Source of the DNA: Streptomyces sp. NBC_00258
GTDB taxonomy: Bacteria; Actinomycetota; Actinomycetes; Streptomycetales; Streptomycetaceae
Direction: 5' to 3'
DNA: 64,000 nt
Assembly: GCF_036182465.1 (NCBI RefSeq)
Contig: NZ_CP108081.1
Location: 7,750,001 to 7,814,000, forward strand
Position numbers and translations under genes: made by a program. Positions 1-7,779 of the stretch are shown one piece after another. The notes beneath the pieces are model-generated. The model was not told where the DNA came from. It saw only the letters and a list, made by a program, of their open reading frames with translations, and searched no databases. How positions within the stretch are numbered: position 1 is the first letter of the stretch; every line of letters begins with the position of its first letter.

Positions 1-774
1 GGGCTCGGCGCTGAGTTCGCCGACCAGCTCGCCGCGCGTGGCCACGACGTGGTCCTCGTGGCCCGTTCCGAAGGTCGCCTCGAAGAGGTGGCCGACCGGC
101 TCCGCGTACGCCACGGTGTCCGGGCGTACGTGCTGCCCCAGGACCTCGCCGAACCGGACGCGGCCCGACGCGTCACGGACGCCCTCGCCGCCCGGGGTCT
201 CGCCGTAGACCTGCTGGTCAACAACGCCGGGTTCGGTACCTGCGGCCGTTTCGAGGACATCGACCCGTCCCGCGACCACGACGAGATGATGGTCAACGTC
301 GTCGCCCTGGTCGACCTCACCCACGCCCTTGTCCCCGGCATGCTGGAGCGCGGCTCGGGCGCGGTCCTGAACGTCGGCTCCACGGCGGGCTACCAGCCCG
401 GCCCGTACTTCGCGGTCTACAGCGCCACCAAGGTGTTCGTCCTGAACTTCTCCCTGGCCCTGCGTCAGGAGTACCGCGGTCGCGGCATCAAGGTCACAGC
501 CCTCTGTCCGGGCCCGGTGGAGACCGGCTTCTTCGACGCGATCGGCACCCGCAAGGCCGCGGTCACGGGCTCCTTCACCACCTCGGAACCCGTCGTACGA
601 GCCGCCCTGCGCGCCCTCGACCGCGACCGCGCCTACGTCACCCCGGGCCTCGGCAACGCCCTGGGCGCCCACCTCACCCCACGCCGCCCGCGCACCCTGG
701 TGGCCGCCATGGCGGAGCGCGTCACCCGCAAGGTCCTGGAGCCGGAGACCGGGCGGGAGCGGGTCGCCGTCTGA
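1..774 (+). CDS. SDR-family oxidoreductase, 5'-truncated by the window edge
   Basis: Short-chain dehydrogenase/reductase: a cytoplasmic NAD(P)-dependent oxidoreductase of unknown substrate. The frame is open from the first base and begins within the Rossmann glycine loop (GLGAEFA), so only the N-terminal strand is missing. Visible family marks are NNAGFG, a serine in NVGSTAGY and the catalytic YxxxK (YSATK), then a PG motif (CPGPVETGF). The C-terminal half resembles the DltE/YqjQ-type classical SDRs. The gene ends 143 bp before the acyl-CoA synthetase on the same strand. The family is clear; the substrate cannot be told. Confidence 0.9.
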   Translation, partial: GLGAEFADQLAARGHDVVLVARSEGRLEEVADRLRVRHGVRAYVLPQDLAEPDAARRVTDALAARGLAVDLLVNNAGFGTCGRFEDIDPSRDHDEMMVNVVALVDLTHALVPGMLERGSGAVLNVGSTAGYQPGPYFAVYSATKVFVLNFSLALRQEYRGRGIKVTALCPGPVETGFFDAIGTRKAAVTGSFTTSEPVVRAALRALDRDRAYVTPGLGNALGAHLTPRRPRTLVAAMAERVTRKVLEPETGRERVAV

Positions 775-916
775 GGCCCGCCCGTGAGCTGCTGGGGTGC
801 TCCGCCCGACGAGGGGAAATCCCGAAGCGGGTTGAAAATACCCTACGCATGAGTAAGTTGACCCGGAAGTAAGTACGCGCCACCGCGCAACGCGAGCCGC
901 GAAACCGGGAGCCGTC

Positions 917-2836
917 ATGGGCGTACGCAAGGACCTGAAGCAGGCGAAGAAGCGCACCGATCTGGCGGACCGCACCACGGTCGAGATCACCAGGGACCAC
1001 CACGGAGCCGTCCGTGAGGCACGGATGCCGGCCCTCGCCGCGAAGGCAGCCACCGGCAGCATCGCCGATCTGCCCTTCACCAACGCGGCCGAGGCTCCGG
1101 ACGCCGTGGTCCTCCGCCGCAGGGAGCGCGGCACCTGGCAGCCGGTGACCGCCGCCGACTTCGCCGGCGAAGTCACCGCCGTCGCCAAGGGGTTGGTCGC
1201 GGCGGGCCTCGAACCGGGCGGCCGAGTCGCGGTCATGTCCCGTACGCGCTACGAGTGGACGCTGCTCGACTTCGCGATCTGGGCGGCGGGCGGCCGGAGC
1301 GTGCCCGTGTACGCCACGTCCTCACCCGAGCAGATCGAGTGGATCGTCCGCGACTCGGACGCCCGTTTTGTTGTCGTCGAGACCCCCGAGAACGCTGCGG
1401 CAGTCGCGGCCGGCACGGCCGACCACCCGGATCCGCCGCGCGTGTGGCAGATCGACGGGGGAGCGATCTCCGACCTGACCGTCCTGGGCGGCGGCATCGC
1501 CGAGGAGGAGGTCACCAGGCGGCGTGCCGCGCTGACCCCCGACACCGTCGCGACGATCTGCTACACCTCGGGCACCACGGGCCGGCCCAAGGGCTGCGTC
1601 CTCACCCACGCCAACCTGCACGCCGAGGCCGCGAACACGGTCGAGCTGCTGCACCCCGTCTTCAAGGAGGTCACCAGCCAGATCGCCTCGACGCTCCTCT
1701 TCCTCCCGCTCGCCCACATCCTGGGCCGCACCCTCCAGATCGCCTGTCTGATGGCCCGTATCGAACTGGGCCACTGCCCGAGCATCAAGCCCGACGAACT
1801 CCGCCCGGCGCTACGGGAGTTCCGGCCCACCTTCCTGGTCGGCGTGCCGTACCTCTTCGAGAAGATCCACGGCACCGGCCGCGCCACCGCCGAACGGATA
1901 GGCCGCGCAGCCTCCTTCGACCGTGCGCACCGCATCGCGGTCCGCTTCGGCGAGGCGCACCTCGACCGGTTCCTCGGCCGCGGCAAGGGCCCGGGGCCCG
2001 GTCTGTACGCGGCCTGGGCCCTGTACGACCTGCTGGTCTACCGCCGCATCCGCAGGGAACTCGGCGGCCGCACGCGCTACGCCATCAGTGGCGGCTCCCC
2101 GCTCGACCGCGACCTCAACCTCTTCTTCTACGCCGCCGGCATCATCGTCTACGAGGGCTACGGCCTGACCGAGACCACCGCCGCGGCGACGATCGTCCCG
2201 CCCCTCGACCCCCGCCCCGGAACGGTCGGCCTCCCCGTCCCCGGCACGGCGATCCGGATCGCCGACGACGGCGAGGTCCTCATCAAGGGCGGCATCGTCT
2301 TCGGCGCCTACTGGAACAACCCGGCCGCCACCGACGCCGCCCTGACCGACGAGTGGTTCGCGACCGGCGACCTCGGAGCCCTCGACGAGGACGGCTACCT
2401 CACCATCACCGGGCGCAAGAAGGACATCCTCGTCACCTCCGGCGGCAAGAACGTTTCCCCGGCCGTTCTGGAGGACCGTCTCCGCAGCCGCCCCCCGGTC
2501 GGCCAGTGCGTCGTCGTCGGCGACAACCGCCCCTATGTCGCCGCCCTGATCACCCTGGACCGGGAGGATCTCACCCACTGGCTCTACGTCCGCGGGATGC
2601 CGGCGGACACCCCGGTCTCCGAGCTCGTTCACGACCCCCGCATACGCGCCGATGTACAGAAGGTCGTCGACCACGCGAACCAGGCCGTCTCCCGCGCCGA
2701 GTCGATCCGCGAATTCGCCCTGGTGGAAGGCGAGTTCACCGAGGAGAACGGGCTGCTCACCCCGTCCCTGAAGATCAAGCGTCACGCCGTGACCGCCGCG
2801 TTCGCCAAGGAGATCGAGGAGCTGTACGGAGACTGA
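917..2836 (+). CDS. AMP-dependent long-chain acyl-CoA synthetase
   Basis: ANL-superfamily enzyme of about 639 residues that adenylates a fatty acid and transfers it to CoA. The order of motifs is complete: the P-loop YTSGTTGRPKG near residue 217, YGLTETT near 413, the adenylate-binding TGD near 483 and the hinge/lysine region GRKKDILVTSGGKN near 500. This is the length and layout of bacterial FadD15-type enzymes. The ATG start is preceded by GGGAG five bases upstream. It stands alone between an SDR gene and the convergent rodlin; a shared hairpin separates it from the rodlin. Function at family level is secure, chain length preference is not. Confidence 0.93.
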   Translation: MGVRKDLKQAKKRTDLADRTTVEITRDHHGAVREARMPALAAKAATGSIADLPFTNAAEAPDAVVLRRRERGTWQPVTAADFAGEVTAVAKGLVAAGLEPGGRVAVMSRTRYEWTLLDFAIWAAGGRSVPVYATSSPEQIEWIVRDSDARFVVVETPENAAAVAAGTADHPDPPRVWQIDGGAISDLTVLGGGIAEEEVTRRRAALTPDTVATICYTSGTTGRPKGCVLTHANLHAEAANTVELLHPVFKEVTSQIASTLLFLPLAHILGRTLQIACLMARIELGHCPSIKPDELRPALREFRPTFLVGVPYLFEKIHGTGRATAERIGRAASFDRAHRIAVRFGEAHLDRFLGRGKGPGPGLYAAWALYDLLVYRRIRRELGGRTRYAISGGSPLDRDLNLFFYAAGIIVYEGYGLTETTAAATIVPPLDPRPGTVGLPVPGTAIRIADDGEVLIKGGIVFGAYWNNPAATDAALTDEWFATGDLGALDEDGYLTITGRKKDILVTSGGKNVSPAVLEDRLRSRPPVGQCVVVGDNRPYVAALITLDREDLTHWLYVRGMPADTPVSELVHDPRIRADVQKVVDHANQAVSRAESIREFALVEGEFTEENGLLTPSLKIKRHAVTAAFAKEIEELYGD

Positions 2837-2886
2837 GACCGCAGCACGGCGGCCGGGGCCGGACGGGCTGCCGGGGCCGGGCATGG

Positions 2887-2923
2887 GAACAGCGGGCCAC
2901 CCACGAGGGGTGACCCGCTGTTC
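2887..2923. terminator. Bidirectional hairpin terminator between acyl-CoA synthetase and rodlin 1
   Basis: A 16-bp inverted repeat (GAACAGCGGG... pairing with ...CCCGCTGTTC) with one mismatch and an ACGA loop. It lies between two convergent stop codons at 2836 and 2939. It lacks a U-tract, as is usual in streptomycetes. Confidence 0.75.
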
Positions 2924-2938
2924 GTGCCGCTGCGGAGA

Positions 2939-3349
2939 TCAGCTGCGGTCGGCGCCGTTGCCCGAGAGCACCGGGATGTTGTCCAGGATGTGCGACAGCG
3001 GCTCGTCGCCCTTGGCCTGGGTGGAGTTCTCGGTGCACTGCTGGTTCTGCGGGGCCGACAGGATCGGCACGTCCTGCAGGACGGTGATCGGCACGACGCC
3101 GATGAGCGAGGCCAGGTTGGCCTTGACCGGCAGACCCACACACGGCTTGTTCAGCGTGCCCTGCACGAGCGAGAGCTGGGGGCTCATCTTGCCGTGCGTC
3201 GCCTGGTTGCCGTACTTCTGGACGGAACCGTTGCCGTTGGCGGTGGTGACGCCGTCGTCGTTGCCGATGGCCAGCGCCTGGGGCGCGCCGGCGGCCGACA
3301 GACCGGCGACAGAGGCGGCAATGGCCGCGGTCGCCATCAGCTTCTTCAT
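2939..3349 (-). CDS. Rodlin (third copy)
   Basis: Rodlins are secreted proteins that organise chaplin fibrils into the rodlet layer on aerial hyphae and spores. This 136-residue protein has a signal peptide ending PQALA, then IGNDDGV, and the conserved SPQLSLVQGTLNKPC, NQQC and NSTQAKGD blocks; it ends SGNGADRS. Two cysteines are conserved in all three copies here. The ATG (MKKLMATAA) follows AAGGGAA by five bases; an upstream in-frame ATG is not needed. It lies in tandem 196 bp downstream of rodlin 2 and has its own predicted promoter at 3397-3425. S. coelicolor has two rodlins (rdlA, rdlB), so this is an extra copy by that standard. Confidence 0.95.
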   Translation of the reverse strand: MKKLMATAAIAASVAGLSAAGAPQALAIGNDDGVTTANGNGSVQKYGNQATHGKMSPQLSLVQGTLNKPCVGLPVKANLASLIGVVPITVLQDVPILSAPQNQQCTENSTQAKGDEPLSHILDNIPVLSGNGADRS

Positions 3350-3396
3350 GTTCGTTCCCTTTCGGAGAATGGCCCCGTTACGGAGCCGCATAATGA

Positions 3397-3425
3397 TCAA
3401 CAGTGCGGTGGACGGTGCGGTTGCG
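3397..3425 (-). promoter_or_regulatory. Predicted sigma-BldN-type promoter of rodlin 1
   Basis: On the minus strand, CGCAAC, 17 bp, TGTTGA, with the -10-like element 47 nt before the ATG. The same arrangement occurs before four other rodlin/chaplin genes in this window. It resembles the sigma-BldN consensus as I remember it (CGTAAC-N16-CGTTGA). Confidence 0.6.
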
Positions 3426-3498
3426 GGGTTTGCCCCGATTGGCCCACAGGGTTCCTCGGGACCGAAGTTGCGCGCGCCGCCGTAAGACGTGAGAGGGG

Positions 3499-3530
3499 CA
3501 GCGGGCCGCCGTGAGACCGGAGGCCCGCTG
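3499..3530 (-). terminator. Hairpin terminator downstream of rodlin 2
   Basis: A 9-bp perfect stem (CAGCGGGCC with GGCCCGCTG) around a 14-base loop, placed 15 bp past the rodlin 2 stop codon, so rodlins 2 and 1 are probably transcribed separately. Confidence 0.65.
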
Positions 3531-3544
3531 CGAGGTGCGGCAGA

Positions 3545-3958
3545 TCAGCTGCGGTCGGCGCCGTTGCCGGAGAGCACCGGGATGTTGGAGAGGATGTGCG
3601 ACAGCGGCTCGTCGCCCTTGGCCTGGGTGGAGTTCTCGGTGCACTGCTGGTTCTGCGGGGCCGACAGGATCGGCACGTCCTGGGCGACGGTGATCGGCAC
3701 CAAGCCGATGAGCGAGGCCAGGTTGGCCTTGGCCGGCAGGCCGATGCAGGGCTTGTTCAGCGAGCCCTGGATGAGCGCCATCTGCGGGCTCATGTTCCCG
3801 TACGTCGCCTGGTTGCCGTAGATCTGCGCGGCGTGATTGCCGTTGGCGGTGGTGACGCCACCGTCGTTGCCAATGGCCATCGCCTGGGGCGCGGCGGCAG
3901 CCGAAACACCGGCGACGGAAGCGGCGACCGCCGCGGCAGCCATAACCTTCTTGATCAC
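3545..3958 (-). CDS. rdlB: Rodlin, rdlB-like position
   Basis: A 137-residue rodlin with signal peptide (ending PQAMA) and the same NKPC/NQQC cysteines and C-terminal SGNGADRS as its neighbours. The start is GTG (GTGATCAAGAAG) preceded by AGAAGGGA at a good distance; the longer in-frame ATG upstream would add an unlikely Arg/Gly-rich leader and remove the signal peptide from the N-terminus. It is divergent from rodlin 3, as rdlB is from rdlA in S. coelicolor; the symbol rests on that position. Over the last 150 bases the coding sequence is almost identical to rodlin 1, which suggests recent duplication or gene conversion. Confidence 0.93.
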   Translation of the reverse strand: MIKKVMAAAAVAASVAGVSAAAAPQAMAIGNDGGVTTANGNHAAQIYGNQATYGNMSPQMALIQGSLNKPCIGLPAKANLASLIGLVPITVAQDVPILSAPQNQQCTENSTQAKGDEPLSHILSNIPVLSGNGADRS

Positions 3959-4003
3959 TTGCTGGTCCCTTCTGAAGTAACCCCGTCCACCGGAGCGACC
4001 TGG

Positions 4004-4031
4004 ACAACTGCCCCCGGCCCGCATAGTTGCT
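4004..4031 (-). promoter_or_regulatory. Predicted sigma-BldN-type promoter of rodlin 2
   Basis: Minus strand AGCAAC, 16 bp, AGTTGT, 45 nt before the GTG start. The -10-like element is the weakest of the five found, but spacing and distance to the start match rodlin 3 exactly. Confidence 0.5.
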
Positions 4032-4136
4032 CCGATTCACTCCGATGGCCCATTTGGGAGGCCCGTTTGTACGGTGCACGCGCGCGAGGGATTCCGTGAA
4101 TTCCGGGGTGTCGAACGGGCCAACCGGGTGACAGTA

Positions 4137-4164
4137 AGAAACCAATGGCGCCGCCTCCGGTTGA
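4137..4164 (+). promoter_or_regulatory. Predicted sigma-BldN-type promoter of rodlin 3
   Basis: AGAAAC, 16 bp, GGTTGA, ending 45 nt before the ATG of rodlin 3. It lies back to back with the rodlin 2 promoter in the 251-bp divergent intergenic region. Confidence 0.5.
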
Positions 4165-4209
4165 TGTGAAAGCAGGAACATGTGTCTCTGCCAGGAAAGG
4201 ACCGGAGAA

Positions 4210-4626
4210 ATGCTCAAGAAGGCAATGGCCACGGCGGCGGTCGCCGCTTCTGTCGTCGGCGTCTCGGCGGCGGCAGCCCCCCAGGCGCTTGCCATCGGGA
4301 ACGACGACGGCGTCACCACGGCCAACGGCAACCACGCCGAGCAGGCGTACGGAAACGCCAAGACGGGCGGCGACCTGAGCCCCCAGGCCTCGCTGGTCCA
4401 GGGCTCGCTGAACAAGCTCTGTGTCGGCCTGCCGGCCAAGGTCAACGCGGGTTCGCTCGTCGGCATCCTGGTCCCGGTCACCGTCCTCCAGGACGTGCCG
4501 ATCCTGTCGGCCCCGCAGAACCAGCAGTGCGCCGAGAACTCGACCCAGGCGAAGGGCGACGAGCCGCTGTCGCACGTCCTCTCCAACATCCCGGTGCTCT
4601 CGGGCAACGGCGCCGACCGCAGCTGA
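4210..4626 (+). CDS. rdlA: Rodlin, rdlA-like position
   Basis: A 138-residue rodlin: signal peptide MLKKAMATAA...PQALA, mature start IGNDDGV, conserved LVQGSLNKLC, NQQC and NSTQAKGDEPLSH. The ATG at 4210 follows GGAAAGGACCGGAGAA; the upstream in-frame ATG at 4180 would precede the signal peptide with ten unlikely residues. It is divergent from rodlin 2 and followed by a strong hairpin and two chaplin genes, the same layout as rdlA-chpD-chpA in S. coelicolor (from memory). Small coding differences in the centre (VNAGSLVGILVPVT) mark it as the most divergent of the three. Confidence 0.94.
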   Translation: MLKKAMATAAVAASVVGVSAAAAPQALAIGNDDGVTTANGNHAEQAYGNAKTGGDLSPQASLVQGSLNKLCVGLPAKVNAGSLVGILVPVTVLQDVPILSAPQNQQCAENSTQAKGDEPLSHVLSNIPVLSGNGADRS

Positions 4627-4644
4627 TCCACCGTCACAAAGGAT

Positions 4645-4692
4645 GCCCGGGTGTCCCCTTCGCTCTTCGCGCAGGGGGCGCCCGGGCTCTTT
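4645..4692 (+). terminator. Strong hairpin terminator after rodlin 3
   Basis: A 15-bp stem starting GCCCGGG and closing CCCGGGC with two G-U pairs, a 13-base loop, then TCTTTGG. It separates rodlin 3 from the downstream chaplin. Confidence 0.8.
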
Positions 4693-4936
4693 GGCACTAT
4701 TTTCTGTTTTTGTTTTCTGTCGGTTCTTCCGCTGGTCTTTCCTTATGGCAGTGACGTTTCCCCTGCCGAATCCACGCGGAGCGTTCGGGTGAATTACCGG
4801 GGAACCGCACTTTCTGTAGTTTCTTCGGCCCCCTTCCCCTCGTTCTACAGCCCGCAGGTCATGGTGCGAGCCGTTCAGGCTGGGCTCGTCCGGTTTCGGC
4901 CGTCATAGGGGCATGACCGCAGAGAAAGGGAAGTAC
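4693..4936 (+). promoter_or_regulatory. AT-rich leader/promoter region of the short chaplin; no gene
   Basis: About 240 bp without a credible gene. Positions 4695-4745 are rich in T (runs such as TTTTCTGTTTTTG), far below the local GC level. No copy of the rodlin-type promoter element was found in the 100 bp before the chaplin, so this gene probably uses another sigma factor. Confidence 0.45.
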
Positions 4937-5170
4937 GTGAAGCACAAGAAGAGTGCCGTCGTCGTAGCCGGCGCGATCATGGCCATGGGAATGGCCGCCC
5001 CGGCCTTCGCCGACTCCGAGGCGCACGGTGCCGCCGTGGGCTCGCCGGGTGTCCTCTCGGGCAACGTGGTCCAGGTTCCCGTCCACGTTCCCGTCAACGT
5101 GTGCGGCAACTCGATCAACGTGATCGGCCTGCTGAACCCGGCGTTCGGCAACGAGTGCGTCAACGACTGA
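4937..5170 (+). CDS. Short chaplin
   Basis: Short chaplins are small secreted amphipathic proteins that assemble into amyloid-like fibrils and lower surface tension for aerial growth. This one has 77 residues: signal peptide to PAFA, then one chaplin domain with SPGVLSGNVVQ, VPVHVPVNVCGN, LLNPAFGNEC and two cysteines. The GTG start (MKHKKSAV) follows AAAGGGAA at five bases; the longer frame from 4913 places MTAEKGKY before the signal and is unlikely. Position after the rodlin suggests chpD, but the paired long chaplin downstream also recalls chpH-chpC, so I give no symbol. Confidence 0.93.
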   Translation: MKHKKSAVVVAGAIMAMGMAAPAFADSEAHGAAVGSPGVLSGNVVQVPVHVPVNVCGNSINVIGLLNPAFGNECVND

Positions 5171-5203
5171 CGTCGTAACGCACCAGCCGACCGGCTGTGT
5201 CAC

Positions 5204-5242
5204 GCCGGCCTTGGACCGCCTTTCGGCGCCAAGGCCGGCTTT
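5204..5242 (+). terminator. Perfect hairpin between short and long chaplin genes
   Basis: An 11-bp perfect inverted repeat (GCCGGCCTTGG with CCAAGGCCGGC), 14-base loop, followed by TTTCCC. It ends 32 bases before the TTG start of the long chaplin, so it is either a terminator of the short chaplin or part of the long chaplin leader. Confidence 0.75.
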
Positions 5243-5273
5243 CCCACTTCTACGAGCAGAGAAGACAACGAGA

Positions 5274-6479
5274 TTGCGACAGACCCTGAGCAGGGGAATG
5301 GTCGCGGCCGCCGCCGCGACGAGCTTCATGTCCCTGTACACCCCCCAGGCGTTCGCCGACACGAACGCGAACGGGGTCGCAGCGGACTCGCCCGGCCTGC
5401 TGTCCGGCAACAGTGTGCAGGCACCCGTGAACGTCCCGGTCAACGCGTGCGGCAACTCCGTGGACGCGGCGGCCGGCCTCAACCCGACGTTCGGCAACTC
5501 CTGCGCCAGTACCCCGGGCACGGGCAAGCACAGGAAGCCGGACCCACCCAGGCATGCCCCGCCGTCCGGCTATGGCTCGGACCACGGCTATGGCTCGGAC
5601 CACGCCTATGGCTCGGACTACGGCTATGGCTCGGACGACGGTTACGGTTCGGACCGCGGTCATGGCTCGGACCACGGCTACGGCTCGCACCACGGTGACG
5701 GCTCCGGGCGCCACGGCTCGGGCCACCACGGCGGTCCCGGGCACGGTGGCGGTTCCGGCCACCACGGCGGTGGCTCCGCCGCGCACGGCGGGACGCACAA
5801 CTCGCCCGGCGTCGCGTCGGGCAACAACGCCGAGGTGCCGGTGGACGTGCCGGTGAACGCGTGCGGCAACACCGTGGACGTGGTCGCGCTGCTGAACCCG
5901 GCGTTCGGCAACAAGTGTGGGAACCACAACGGCCCTCGTCACAACGGCCCCCACCACAGCGGACCCCACCACAGCGGACCCCATCACAGCGGCCCGCAGA
6001 GCCATGGACCGGAGGGTTACGGCGACGACACCCCGCCGACCAGGCCCCCGACCACGAAGCCCCCGACCACGCCGCCCACGAAGCCGCCGGGCACTCCTCC
6101 CACCACCGCACCGCCCACCCCCGCGCCACCGACCAGGACTCCGCCTGTCACCACCCCGCCTGTCACGACTCCGCCTGTCACGACTCCGCCCACCAGCACG
6201 CCGCCGACGGTCAACCCGCCGACGACGGCGCCGCCCACCACCGCACCGCCGACCAGGACCCCGCCTGCCGCGACTCCGCCGACCACGACTCCTCCGGTCG
6301 TGGGTCCGCCGGCGACCGTGCCGCCTGCCATGGCCCCTCCGGGGCCGGGGACCAGGGCGCCGCAGCTCGCGCACACCGGCAGCGACGGACTGCTGGCGGC
6401 CTCGGTCGCGAGCGCGGGTCTGCTGATCGGTGGAGCGGTGCTGTACCGGCGAAGCCGGGTCGCGTCCCGTCAGTGGTGA
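5274..6479 (+). CDS. Long, two-domain chaplin with sortase signal
   Basis: Long chaplins are covalently attached to the cell wall by sortase and anchor short chaplin fibrils. This 401-residue protein has a signal peptide (MRQTLSRG to PQAFA), chaplin domain 1 (about residues 34-77), a His/Gly/Tyr/Ser/Asp-rich spacer with eight GYGSDH-like repeats, chaplin domain 2 (about 180-224), HHSGP repeats, a Pro/Thr stalk of roughly 120 residues, the sorting motif LAHTG, a hydrophobic helix and an RRSRVASRQW tail. I chose TTG 5274 because it opens the signal peptide and the frame upstream runs through a terminator hairpin. The spacer and stalk look long compared with ChpA-C as I remember them. Confidence 0.9.
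   Translation: MRQTLSRGMVAAAAATSFMSLYTPQAFADTNANGVAADSPGLLSGNSVQAPVNVPVNACGNSVDAAAGLNPTFGNSCASTPGTGKHRKPDPPRHAPPSGYGSDHGYGSDHAYGSDYGYGSDDGYGSDRGHGSDHGYGSHHGDGSGRHGSGHHGGPGHGGGSGHHGGGSAAHGGTHNSPGVASGNNAEVPVDVPVNACGNTVDVVALLNPAFGNKCGNHNGPRHNGPHHSGPHHSGPHHSGPQSHGPEGYGDDTPPTRPPTTKPPTTPPTKPPGTPPTTAPPTPAPPTRTPPVTTPPVTTPPVTTPPTSTPPTVNPPTTAPPTTAPPTRTPPAATPPTTTPPVVGPPATVPPAMAPPGPGTRAPQLAHTGSDGLLAASVASAGLLIGGAVLYRRSRVASRQW
5568..5711 (+). repeat. 18-bp tandem repeat encoding GYGSDH hexapeptides
   Basis: Eight consecutive 18-bp units (consensus GGCTATGGCTCGGACCAC) inside the long chaplin. The first two are identical; later units vary mainly in the last codon and in the Tyr codon (His or Asp). Confidence 0.9.
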
Positions 6480-6480
6480 C

Positions 6481-7779
6481 TCATCGGGTGCCGGACGCCT
6501 CGCGCCCGGCACCCGCACCGTCAGTGACCCGCCGCCCGAGCACCCCGCGCCGCTCCCGGGCGCCGGGCACGGGCAGCCGGGCCGGCCCCGTACGCAGCCG
6601 GCGCCGTACCCCTCGTACGAGAGTCCGGGCCGTGAAAGAGGCGCCGTGCACGAAGCGCATGGCCGGGCCGAAGCCGGAGGCCGTGACCAGGCCCGCCAGG
6701 AAGAGGCCGGGGCAGGAGGACTCGAACTCCCGGCCCACGCAAGGGGATCCGTCGGGTGACGCGGCCAGGGTCCCGCGTACGTCCTCGGCCAGCAGGCCCA
6801 GACGGTCGCGGGTCGCCCTGAACCCCGTGGCCGCGATGACGTGTTCGGTGTCCAGGGAGGTCAACTCGCCCGAGCGGCCCAGTGTTTCGAGGCGTACGGC
6901 GCCCTGGGCCGTGTAGGCAGCCGCGACCTCGTGGCCCAGCAGCAGCTCGACGGCCGGTTCGACCCGGTCGCGGACCCACCAGGCTCCCGCGGGGCCCAGT
7001 GCAGTGGCGGCGATGCGGGTGCGGGTGGATTCGGGGAGAGCGCGGAAGGCGTCGGGGCGTTCGGCGTAGAACCAGTTGCGCCAGCCGCAGCCCAGGCCGG
7101 TGTGCGGGGCGCGGGCCGACTGCCACCAGGGGCGGTCCCAGGGCGGGGGCACGTCGTTCCACCGGAGTCCGCCGGCGCGGGCGATCACCCGGACGCGGGT
7201 GCCCTGTTCGGCGAGCAGGGCCGCCGTCTCCAGGGCCGCCTGGCCGCCGCCGATGACGGTCACGTCCTTGCCGCGGAAGCGGGCGAGATCACCGTGGTCG
7301 CTGCTGTGCGAGACGTGCTCGGGGCCCAACTCGCCGAGAACAGCGGGTACTTCGGTGAAGGGCAGGACACCGACCGCCAGTACGACCGTTCGCGCGCGGA
7401 CACTCCTGCCGTCCTCGACGACCGCCTCGAAACCGCCCGGACAGGGGTGGACACCGGTCACCATGCGCTCGTCGACCTCGGGGACCGCGTGCCGCGCGAA
7501 CCACAGTCCGTACGAGGCGAACATCTCCACCGGGACGGGCTCCCCGTGCCGGGCCCGTACCCCCTGTTCCGCGCAGTAGGTGTCCAGGCGCAGACGGCCC
7601 TCGGGGTCCGAGAGGCTGGACGCCCACGGCTCGGACTTGAGGAACATGCCGCGGGGCATGTGGTCACGCCAGGACGCCATCGGCCGGCCGAACACACGCA
7701 GGCTCAGCCCGGCCGCCGCGGCGTGGGAGGCGATGGACAGACCGTAGGGACCGGCCCCCACCACCAGCAGGTCGTACAT
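6481..7779 (-). CDS. FAD/NAD(P)-dependent oxidoreductase, monooxygenase-like
   Basis: Cytoplasmic flavoprotein of about 432 residues related to flavin monooxygenases and ornithine/lysine N-hydroxylases. Visible: N-terminal FAD loop GAGPYG (residues 8-13), a second dinucleotide-binding loop GGGQAALETAAL, and the ATGF motif before the C-terminal domain. The ATG at 7779 forms an ATGA overlap with the stop of the ATP-grasp gene, so the two are translationally coupled; a TTG at 7785 is an alternative. The stop is only one base from the stop of the convergent long chaplin. The ATP-grasp partner suggests joint modification of an amino acid or amide; the substrate is unknown. Confidence 0.8.
   Translation of the reverse strand: MYDLLVVGAGPYGLSIASHAAAAGLSLRVFGRPMASWRDHMPRGMFLKSEPWASSLSDPEGRLRLDTYCAEQGVRARHGEPVPVEMFASYGLWFARHAVPEVDERMVTGVHPCPGGFEAVVEDGRSVRARTVVLAVGVLPFTEVPAVLGELGPEHVSHSSDHGDLARFRGKDVTVIGGGQAALETAALLAEQGTRVRVIARAGGLRWNDVPPPWDRPWWQSARAPHTGLGCGWRNWFYAERPDAFRALPESTRTRIAATALGPAGAWWVRDRVEPAVELLLGHEVAAAYTAQGAVRLETLGRSGELTSLDTEHVIAATGFRATRDRLGLLAEDVRGTLAASPDGSPCVGREFESSCPGLFLAGLVTASGFGPAMRFVHGASFTARTLVRGVRRRLRTGPARLPVPGARERRGVLGRRVTDGAGAGREASGTR

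Noticed and set aside
4937..5170. Naming the short chaplin chpD or chpH
   Set aside because: Position after the rodlin favours chpD and pairing with a long chaplin could suit chpH; sequence alone, from memory, does not decide.
5174..5201. CGTAAC hexamer as a sigma-BldN -35 for the long chaplin
   Set aside because: The -10 position holds TGTGTC, a poor match, and the message would start inside or before the hairpin; not enough to call a promoter.
5250..6518. Minus-strand Arg-rich frame opposite the long chaplin
   Set aside because: Frame shadow of the Pro/Thr and Gly/His repeats; the plus-strand frame has a signal peptide, chaplin domains and a sortase motif.
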